Of a stretch of 6,224 nt of DNA, positions 1 through 5,134 are shown piece after piece. How positions within the stretch are numbered: the first letter of the stretch is position 1; each line of letters starts with the position of its first letter. The notes beneath the pieces were generated by a model. It had not been told where the DNA came from and ran no database searches. It worked only from the letters and a program-made list of their open reading frames with translations. The position numbers and the translations under genes are program-made. The DNA comes from an uncultured Bacteroidota bacterium (GTDB lineage: Bacteria > Bacteroidota > Bacteroidia > Chitinophagales > Chitinophagaceae): positions 1-6,224 of the forward strand of contig CAIYVS010000827.1 in NCBI GenBank assembly GCA_903929655.1, written 5' to 3'.

Positions 1-10
1 ACCCTATTTT

Positions 11-42
11 AAACAACAAAAAACAACAAAAACACCAAAAAA
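11..42. repeat. A/C-only tract with tandem decamer
   Basis: These 32 bases contain only A and C. The first 20 are two exact copies of aaacaacaaa (11-20 and 21-30), followed by a degenerate third unit. The complementary strand is a T/G-rich run. Such a tract cannot form internal base pairs and resembles an unstructured leader or spacer. No gene overlaps it, and whether it belongs to the end of a gene left of the window or to the leader of the stress gene cannot be told. Confidence 0.75.
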
Positions 43-49
43 GCGGAAA

Positions 50-77
50 AAATTCCGATAAATGGAAAACGGAATTT
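50..77. repeat. 8-bp inverted repeat, possible hairpin or operator
   Basis: AAATTCCG at 50-57 is the exact reverse complement of CGGAATTT at 70-77, with a 12-base A-rich spacer. The left arm also overlaps a shorter perfect hairpin, CGGAA (44-48) with TTCCG (53-57), so the two foldings exclude each other. No T run follows on the plus strand. T-rich DNA does follow on the minus strand, but no minus-strand gene lies upstream of it. Role unknown; it could be a dyad operator or a transcript structure. Confidence 0.45.
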
Positions 78-88
78 CCTCATGCCTG

Positions 89-102
89 CCCGCCGCCGCG
101 GG
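89..102. repeat. Short GC-rich hairpin CCCGC/GCGGG
   Basis: CCCGC (89-93) pairs with GCGGG (98-102) around a four-base loop. It is an all-G/C patch in otherwise A/T-rich intergenic DNA. No T tract follows, so it is not a standard intrinsic terminator. It lies just before the first copy of the ACCTTTGAAAA repeat. Confidence 0.4.
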
Positions 103-148
103 AAGACCTTTGAAAATTTAAAATGGCCGCAAAAACATGTCCATAAAA

Positions 149-160
149 TGATGCAAGTCA
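149..160 (+). promoter_or_regulatory. Candidate Crp/Fnr-type operator (TGA-N6-TCA)
   Basis: TGA at 149-151 and TCA at 158-160 flank six bases, the core symmetry of Crp/Fnr-family sites; the fuller context AATGA-N6-TCATA matches the Crp consensus only partly. The centre (154.5) falls about 41.5 bases upstream of a transcript start placed near 196, the class II activator position. The transcript start is assumed from the -7 element, and a six-base core arises by chance about once in 4096 positions, so this is suggestive only. Confidence 0.25.
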
Positions 161-183
161 TAAATAAAGAAACAATAAAACGA

Positions 184-191
184 TACCTTTG
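184..191 (+). promoter_or_regulatory. Candidate Bacteroidota -7 element (TACCTTTG)
   Basis: TACCTTTG fits the TAnnTTTG -7 consensus described for Bacteroides promoters. It lies 31 bases before the ATG of the universal stress gene, leaving a short A/T-rich leader. No TTTG-like -33 box is visible at the usual distance upstream, around 158-165, which would suit an activator-dependent promoter. It is the best promoter candidate in the left intergenic region. Confidence 0.45.
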
Positions 192-222
192 AAAAACTAA
201 AATATATTCACCCCGATTTTTT

Positions 223-1044
223 ATGAAAAAGGTAATTATAGCATTTGACGGGAAACGATTTTCTGAGGCTGCCTTCGATTTTATTCGCCGCCTTAACGAA
301 AAACAGCCTGTCCTGGCAACTGCGGTTTTTCTGCCCGGCGTCGATTATGCAGAATTGCTCTACTCACTGGGCGGTTTTAGCGGTCCCCTGTACTTTGAGA
401 GTATTGAGGCTGGGGACACAGATATTGTACAGGTAAACATGCAGCGCTTCAAACAGCTCTGCCAGCAAAACAATATAGACTGCCGCATACACAGCGAGCT
501 TGACAAGCATGTAATAGCAGAATTGAAGGAAGAGTCCAGGTACGCAGACCTTATGGTGATAAGCAGCGAACTCTTTTATAAAAACCTGGGAGAGGACAAG
601 CAGGATGAATATATAGAACGTACCCTACACAATGCAGAATGCCCGGTAATATTGATACCCGAACATTATCATTTCCCCGAAAACACCATCCTGGCTTACG
701 ATGGCAGCGCATCCTCTGTGTATGCAATAAAACAATTCGCCTACCTTCTGCCGGAATTTACAGGCCTCAAAACCCTGTTGGTATATGCCGGTGCAGAAAC
801 AAAAGAACTTCCCGGCAAGATATATATCGAAGAACTGCTAAATCGTCATTTCAGCGACTTGAGAATTATAAGGCTGGAAATGGAGCCACAAAAATATTTT
901 AACTCCTGGCTGGAAGAAAACGGAAATGCCATTTTAGTAAGCGGTGCCTACGGACGTTCCGGCCTCTCCGAAATGATTAAAAAAAGTTTTATAACGGATG
1001 TTATCCACGACCACAAATTACCCGTATTTATTACACACAGATAA
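223..1044 (+). CDS. Universal stress protein, tandem UspA domains
   Basis: This is a 273-residue cytoplasmic protein made of two UspA-like alpha/beta domains, about residues 1-147 and 152-273, typical in size for double-domain Usp proteins. Each half opens with a beta strand ending in Asp, VIIAFDG (D9) and ILAYDGS (D160), where Usp domains contact ATP. The second half ends with GAYGRSGLSEMIKKS (241-255), close to the ATP-binding G-2X-G-9X-G-(S/T) motif but with Lys254 in place of the third Gly. The first half has no such motif at its end (about 112-146), so it is probably a degenerate or structural partner. The ATG at 223 has no Shine-Dalgarno but an A/T-rich leader, as usual in Bacteroidota. 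Usp proteins support survival under starvation, redox or respiratory stress; the exact role here is unknown. The proline-rich gene follows after 14 nt, probably in one transcript. Confidence 0.9.
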   Translation: MKKVIIAFDGKRFSEAAFDFIRRLNEKQPVLATAVFLPGVDYAELLYSLGGFSGPLYFESIEAGDTDIVQVNMQRFKQLCQQNNIDCRIHSELDKHVIAELKEESRYADLMVISSELFYKNLGEDKQDEYIERTLHNAECPVILIPEHYHFPENTILAYDGSASSVYAIKQFAYLLPEFTGLKTLLVYAGAETKELPGKIYIEELLNRHFSDLRIIRLEMEPQKYFNSWLEENGNAILVSGAYGRSGLSEMIKKSFITDVIHDHKLPVFITHR

Positions 1045-1058
1045 GATGAAGATTGACA

Positions 1059-1238
1059 ATGAAAAACAAAGAGAAAATACCCGACATCCCGCACCCGCAC
1101 ATTCCTGAAGTGAGCCCTGATGAAATACCGGGGCCGCATATGCCTGTTAATCCACCGGAAATAATTCCGGAACAAAAACCGCAACCGGCACAGCCCCCGC
1201 CCGAAGTACCGGCACCCGGAAAGACGGGTAGCCGCTAA
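1059..1238 (+). CDS. Small proline-rich protein of unknown function
   Basis: This is a 59-residue protein starting at ATG 1059; an in-frame TTG at 1053 would add only two residues and is less likely. About 18 of 59 residues are Pro, spread along the whole chain in units such as IPDIPHPHIPE, DEIPGPHMP and PPEIIPE, with a charged start (KNKEK) and end (GKTGSR). It has no signal peptide, hydrophobic segment or cysteine. It should be extended (polyproline II-like) and cytoplasmic. The stop of the stress gene lies 14 nt upstream, so the two are probably co-transcribed. The regular Pro spacing with acidic and hydrophobic residues between argues for real coding rather than a chance frame. I do not recognise a named family. 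It could be a binding peptide for a partner protein or an intrinsically disordered stress factor. Confidence 0.65.
   Translation: MKNKEKIPDIPHPHIPEVSPDEIPGPHMPVNPPEIIPEQKPQPAQPPPEVPAPGKTGSR
1210..1234 (+). terminator. GC-rich hairpin at end of the stress/proline-rich pair
   Basis: CGGC-ACCCG (1210-1218) pairs with CGGGT and GCCG (1225-1229 and 1231-1234) around a six-base loop, giving nine pairs with one bulged A at 1230. It overlaps the last codons of the proline-rich gene, at the junction with the convergent L,D-transpeptidase gene. No T tract follows on either strand, so it is not a textbook intrinsic terminator. It could still end or protect the plus-strand transcript. Confidence 0.35.
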
Positions 1239-1287
1239 ATACTATAGCCAAAAGATGAGCTGTTACCTGTAAATAAAAACAAGACCT

Positions 1288-2589
1288 TTATTTGAAAAGA
1301 TGATAAATGTCTTTATAAAATACCACCGAATCATTCCTGGCTTCGGCAGTACTATATAATACAAATACCGGAACAGGCTTATTAATGTTGATGAAATCAG
1401 GCTGCTGGTTTTTCAGGCAGGCTTTCACATAGCTGCTGTCCAGCTTATTGTTTAAGAGATAATTAGCCATTTCAATCGGCTTCTCTACTCTTATACAGCC
1501 ATGACTCAGATAACGTGATTTCTTCAAAAAGGCAAGTTTGAAATTGGTGTCGTGCAAATAAACACTAAAGGGATCTGTGAGATTAAACTTGATGACCCCA
1601 AGCGAATTCTCACAACCGGTGCACTGCCTGAAACTATATGGGAAATTGTGCCTGTTATATTTTGCCCAATTGATGCTATGCGGATCTATTATTTTACCAT
1701 TGCTGCCCAGTATCTGCATGTTCATAGTCTCTATCGAGGCAGGAGACCTTTTAAAACGTGGCAACAATTCCTTTAGCCCTATGTCTCTTGGTACATTCCA
1801 ATAGGGATAAAGCACCACCTGGTAACACCAGGTAGAAAAACGGGGTGAACGTGTAGCAGGTTTTCCTACCACCACCTTCATCTGCAGTTTCAGGCTGTCC
1901 TTTTCATAATACCGCAGCGTTGCCGATGGAATATTGACAACAATAAACTTTTCAAAATTAAAATGATGCACCCAGCGATACAGATTCATACTGGCCACCA
2001 ACTGGTTTATAAGCGCCGTCTTATTGGCAGCCAATTGCTTGTGGTATTCACGCTTAAGACTGGCATAGCTTGCATCCTTTGGCTCGAGAGAAGAAACAAA
2101 AGCATCCAGTTCCGCTGCATATCTGATCCGGGCCATGTTCCTTAACAGATAATCATTATCAGCGCCCGAATACTTCCCAGACACTTCGTCATTATTGATC
2201 CATCTTAAAACATTTTCTCCCTGGTATAAATCCTTACTATATGCTATCAAGGCATCCGTAAATATTCTGTCAAGACTCGCTACACCAGAAGAATCAACAG
2301 GCACAGCACTCTTGACTATCTCTGAATAGTGATATTTGTTCTTATCAAGACCTGATAATACAGCGCTGTCAAGTACCTGTAAAAAGTGCATTCTTATTTC
2401 GGAAGATGTAACAGCCGATGTAAACCAAAATACTTCCTGGTGATTCAGTTGGTAGAATTTTGTAACTAAATCGGGGTACAGTAGTTTAGGAGACTGGTAT
2501 GGTTTTATATAGCTTTGGGATAATGCAATACCAGGTATAAATGAGCATAGCACCAATACAATCAAAAAAATAATTCTCCTCACCGCCAC
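1288..2589 (-). CDS. Exported L,D-transpeptidase, YkuD domain (YcbB-like)
   Basis: This 433-residue peptidoglycan enzyme should form 3-3 cross-links or attach proteins to stem peptides in the periplasm. Residues 1-25 are a signal peptide (RRIIFLIVLVL core, likely cut after IALS). Residues 36-200 resemble the scaffold region of YcbB/LdtD enzymes. The YkuD catalytic domain covers about 214-400, with His346 in YLHDT and the nucleophile Cys365 in SHGCIRV (362-368). It is shorter than E. coli YcbB (about 615 residues) and shows no clear peptidoglycan-binding repeat. RQCTGCENSLGVIKF (321-335) stands where YcbB-type enzymes usually have RQ-x-PG-xx-NALG-x-KF, adding Cys323 and Cys326. The start is GTG at 2589, since the frame has no ATG back to the TAG at 2626-2628; a second GTG at 2583 would also leave a good signal peptide. 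It sits 47 nt after the CoA-enzyme gene, so it may be read through from it or have its own promoter. Confidence 0.9.
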   Translation of the reverse strand: MAVRRIIFLIVLVLCSFIPGIALSQSYIKPYQSPKLLYPDLVTKFYQLNHQEVFWFTSAVTSSEIRMHFLQVLDSAVLSGLDKNKYHYSEIVKSAVPVDSSGVASLDRIFTDALIAYSKDLYQGENVLRWINNDEVSGKYSGADNDYLLRNMARIRYAAELDAFVSSLEPKDASYASLKREYHKQLAANKTALINQLVASMNLYRWVHHFNFEKFIVVNIPSATLRYYEKDSLKLQMKVVVGKPATRSPRFSTWCYQVVLYPYWNVPRDIGLKELLPRFKRSPASIETMNMQILGSNGKIIDPHSINWAKYNRHNFPYSFRQCTGCENSLGVIKFNLTDPFSVYLHDTNFKLAFLKKSRYLSHGCIRVEKPIEMANYLLNNKLDSSYVKACLKNQQPDFININKPVPVFVLYSTAEARNDSVVFYKDIYHLFK

Positions 2590-2636
2590 AAAGCTCGTTA
2601 AAATAGCATTATAAAATATGAATTTCTATACCTTAC

Positions 2637-3929
2637 TTAAATCCCTTTTAACATTCTTCCAAATCTCTTGTGATAGGCTTTTTCAAGCGCTTCTCTATGA
2701 TTGGGATGTGCTATGCCTGTTAATAAACCGGCACGTTGTTCCATGTTTTTGCCATACAGATTAACGACTCCATATTCTGTAGCAACATAATGTATATGCC
2801 CACGTGTGGTAACTACCCCAGCACCTTCATTCAGGTGTGGCACTATGCGCGAAACACCTTTATTAGTAAGAGAAGGAAAAGCGATAATAGGTTTGCCTCC
2901 CTCTGACAATGCAGCGCCGCGCATAAAATCCATCTGTCCACCGATACCTGAATACTGGTAGGTACCAATAGAGTCTGCACATACCTGCCCTGTGATGTCA
3001 ATTTCGATGGCACTGTTAATAGCTACTACTTTAGGGTTTCTGCGAATAATATCCACTTCATTTACATAGGCTACTTCCTTGCAATTAACGTAAGGATTAT
3101 TGTCAACAAAATCGTAGACTTTCCGCGTGCCTAAAACAAAGGAGCTTACAATAGTCCCGCAGTCAACCTTTTTACGCGCATTCGTTATTACTCCTTTTTC
3201 CACCAATGAGACCACACCATCAGAAAACATTTCAGTATGTATTCCTAAATCTTTATGATTGCCAAGAGAACTTAAAATTGCATTCGGGATAGCACCAACG
3301 CCCATCTGCAAAGTAGAACCATCTTCTATAAGAGAAGTTACCTGTTGGCCTATCTTATCAGCTACAGGATCGGTTTTGCCTGCATAATCCACTTCAAATA
3401 ATGGTGCATCTTCCCATACCATTGCATTAAACCGCGAGTAATGAACAAACCCATCACCCAAAACACGTGGCATTTGCGGGTTTACCTGGGCTATCACTTT
3501 TTTCGCATTTCTAAGCGCACTTATTGCAATGTCGGCTGATGTTCCCAATGTACAATAACCATGTGCATCAGGAGGAGAAACATGTAATAAAGCTACATCA
3601 ATTGGCAAATAACCCCTATCGAATAATTGAGGTATCTCACTAAGAAAAACAGGAATATAGCCTCCGTATTCGGAATTAGCCCATTCCCTGATGTTCTCGG
3701 AGACAAACATGGAATTAAAATAAAAGCTCTTTAAAACCTCGGGGTGGTTCCAGTCTATTTTGCCATAGGTGCTGATGGAAACAAGCTCAACATTATTAAT
3801 TTCGCCGGCACGCTTCAGCAATGCATCAATTAGTTTAAGAGGAGTAGCAGCACTGCCGTGAATAAAAACCCTGTTGCCGCTTTCTACAATTTCAACAGCC
3901 TTTTCCGCGCTTACATATTGAATCACCAT
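2637..3929 (-). CDS. Acetyl-CoA hydrolase / CoA-transferase family protein
   Basis: This 430-residue cytoplasmic enzyme belongs to the acetyl-CoA hydrolase/transferase family (4-hydroxybutyrate CoA-transferase, butyryl-CoA:acetate CoA-transferase, yeast Ach1). Family landmarks are VSPPDAHGYCTLG (117-129), GVGAIPNAI (211-219), GIHTEMFSDG (229-238), GIGGQMDF (328-335) and TEYGVV (384-389). Glu233 in HTEMFSDG matches the glutamate that forms the covalent CoA thioester in the transferases, so CoA transfer between acyl-CoA and acetate is more likely than simple hydrolysis. Length and both halves are intact. The ATG at 3929 follows an A-rich leader without a Shine-Dalgarno, 19 nt after the stop of the SafE-like gene with no terminator between, so it is probably co-transcribed with the oxidase assembly genes. 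The substrate cannot be read from the sequence; acetate, propionate, butyrate or succinate are all possible. Confidence 0.9.
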   Translation of the reverse strand: MVIQYVSAEKAVEIVESGNRVFIHGSAATPLKLIDALLKRAGEINNVELVSISTYGKIDWNHPEVLKSFYFNSMFVSENIREWANSEYGGYIPVFLSEIPQLFDRGYLPIDVALLHVSPPDAHGYCTLGTSADIAISALRNAKKVIAQVNPQMPRVLGDGFVHYSRFNAMVWEDAPLFEVDYAGKTDPVADKIGQQVTSLIEDGSTLQMGVGAIPNAILSSLGNHKDLGIHTEMFSDGVVSLVEKGVITNARKKVDCGTIVSSFVLGTRKVYDFVDNNPYVNCKEVAYVNEVDIIRRNPKVVAINSAIEIDITGQVCADSIGTYQYSGIGGQMDFMRGAALSEGGKPIIAFPSLTNKGVSRIVPHLNEGAGVVTTRGHIHYVATEYGVVNLYGKNMEQRAGLLTGIAHPNHREALEKAYHKRFGRMLKGI

Positions 3930-3948
3930 GGTTTGTTTGTTTTGCGGC

Positions 3949-4671
3949 TTATTTAAGTAAATTATTTTTATGACAGCAAGATGCTTTTATGTCATGCTGT
4001 TCTACAACTATTTTAGGACTAAGGTAAGGTATTCCCAGGTTCATACCCCGCAGCACAAATAAACATCCGAATGCAAATACCAGCACAGGTACCAGTCGCC
4101 TGATATGCTGCGTCCTTAAAAAACCGAGCCTGGTTTTCAATACTGTAATGCCTATCAGCATGGGTAAAGTACCGACGCCAAACAGGTACATTAAAGAAGC
4201 GGCCTGCAATGCCGTAGACGATATAAGAGATGCCGAAAGTGCCATATATACCAAACCACAAGGAAGCATTCCATTCAATATTCCGGCAAGAGTAAGGGTT
4301 CCTAATCCCGGTTTACCGATAAGACGGCCTAATTGTTTTTGCACATATTCAGCCCAGGGAAGTTTAAACCTGATGGAATGATTTGGGAAAAATGAAAGAA
4401 GACCGAGGACTAGTAAACTTATTCCCAGCAGGATAGAAATATATTGCTGCACTTTGGGATCAAAAAGATTTCGGAAAGAATGTAAAACCACGGCCAATAA
4501 AGCATAAACAGAAATACGGCCTGCATGGTATAAACCAAGTGCCATTACCTTTTTAAACCCTTTAAACGCCTGGAATGGCATGACCCATACAATCGGCCCA
4601 CACATACCCACACAGTGCAGGCTGCCTGTGAAGCCCATAAGGAATGCCATTGTATAGCTTAAACTGTTCAT
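3949..4671 (-). CDS. TauE/SafE-like (DsbD-type) membrane protein of cbb3 cluster
   Basis: This is a 240-residue inner-membrane protein with about six hydrophobic segments (near 5-30, 46-66, 76-96, 124-148, 155-178 and 192-212). It has the two signature motifs of the SafE/DsbD_2 family: LHCVGMCGP (18-26) and GILNGMLPCGLVY (130-142), each at the start of a repeated three-helix half. This gene type is often annotated as a sulfite exporter, but beside ccoGH it is more plausibly involved in moving copper or reducing equivalents for cbb3 oxidase assembly; the cysteines in the motifs (Cys20, Cys24, Cys138) and the tail SCCHK (231-235) would suit that. This is inference from context. Its ATG shares one base with the TAA of fixH (TAATG), a sign of translational coupling. 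Confidence 0.85.
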   Translation of the reverse strand: MNSLSYTMAFLMGFTGSLHCVGMCGPIVWVMPFQAFKGFKKVMALGLYHAGRISVYALLAVVLHSFRNLFDPKVQQYISILLGISLLVLGLLSFFPNHSIRFKLPWAEYVQKQLGRLIGKPGLGTLTLAGILNGMLPCGLVYMALSASLISSTALQAASLMYLFGVGTLPMLIGITVLKTRLGFLRTQHIRRLVPVLVFAFGCLFVLRGMNLGIPYLSPKIVVEQHDIKASCCHKNNLLK

Positions 4672-5120
4672 TATGAATGCAAGGCAATTTCTGATTCCTG
4701 GTAATAATTTTTTCCGTTGATAGAGCAGCTTATTTTGATAGTATAATGCGTATTCCTGAGCGTGCTGCGCGAAATAGTAAAACTATTATTCTGGGCACTG
4801 ATTTTAAACGTCCGGTCCCATTCTGCATTTACAGGGGAATAAAAATGTACATCACCCGACAATTGTTTATTCCTGAATTCATCAGGAAAATCTATTGTAA
4901 CCTCTGTACCATTGGCATGGATGCCTAAAGGTTTTGACAAAGCAGCCTGGTTCTCTCCTGCATTGATGACCTTCTGGTAAGCAATTTCATCACCATAATA
5001 ATCCTTCGACACGAGGTCAAAATGCTGGTGTGAGGCAGCGTAAACCAGACTCAGTATAAGTATTACAAAGCCTATATACAGCAAAGCAATCTTGTATCCC
5101 CAATTCATTTTAATAGTCAT
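4671..5120 (-). CDS. ccoH: FixH/CcoH, cbb3 oxidase assembly protein
   Basis: This is a 149-residue protein with one N-terminal membrane anchor (about 9-29) and a periplasmic domain. After the anchor comes LVSKDYYGDEIAYQ (36-49), the KDYY motif that marks FixH-family proteins. The rest (about 65-149) looks like a beta-rich domain. CcoH is known to associate with the cbb3 cytochrome c oxidase and to be needed for its stable assembly. It starts 14 nt after the ccoG stop and ends overlapping the next start by one base, so the three genes form a tight unit. The first ATG is chosen; a second at codon 5 would shorten the cytoplasmic tail by four residues. No Shine-Dalgarno is seen. The symbol fixH is also in use. 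Confidence 0.9.
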   Translation of the reverse strand: MTIKMNWGYKIALLYIGFVILILSLVYAASHQHFDLVSKDYYGDEIAYQKVINAGENQAALSKPLGIHANGTEVTIDFPDEFRNKQLSGDVHFYSPVNAEWDRTFKISAQNNSFTISRSTLRNTHYTIKISCSINGKNYYQESEIALHS

Positions 5121-5134
5121 AATAATTATTTTTA

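Larger units (their letters stand above)
106..203 (+). repeat. Imperfect 19-bp direct repeat around the promoter region
   Basis: The 19 bases at 106-124 and at 185-203 match at 17 of 19 positions; both begin ACCTTTGAAAA and end TAAAAT. The copies start 79 bases apart. The downstream copy contains the TTTG part of the candidate -7 element of the stress gene. The upstream copy has GACCTTTG in place of TACCTTTG and so lacks the leading T of the element. They may be duplicated promoter elements or paired protein sites. Confidence 0.5.

Noticed and set aside
41..77. Minus-strand terminator-like hairpin followed by T-rich DNA
   Set aside because: No minus-strand gene lies upstream of it; the T-rich run is simply the complement of the A/C tract.
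948..1184. Minus-strand 78-codon open frame across the stress and proline-rich genes
   Set aside because: It is antisense to two better-supported genes, has no recognisable domain, and its composition reflects the opposite strand.
1271..1293. Perfect 7-bp inverted repeat AAATAAA/TTTATTT near the convergent stops
   Set aside because: The stem is A/T only with a nine-base loop and no T tract follows on either strand; too weak to call a terminator.
2590..2636. A separate promoter for the L,D-transpeptidase, including a TATAAT-like string
   Set aside because: The 47-base gap is A/T-rich so such strings are expected, and no TAnnTTTG with a matching -33 box is present.
4019..4381. Open frames on both strands within the SafE-like gene
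   Set aside because: They are shadows of the membrane protein frame, which has both family motifs intact over its whole length.
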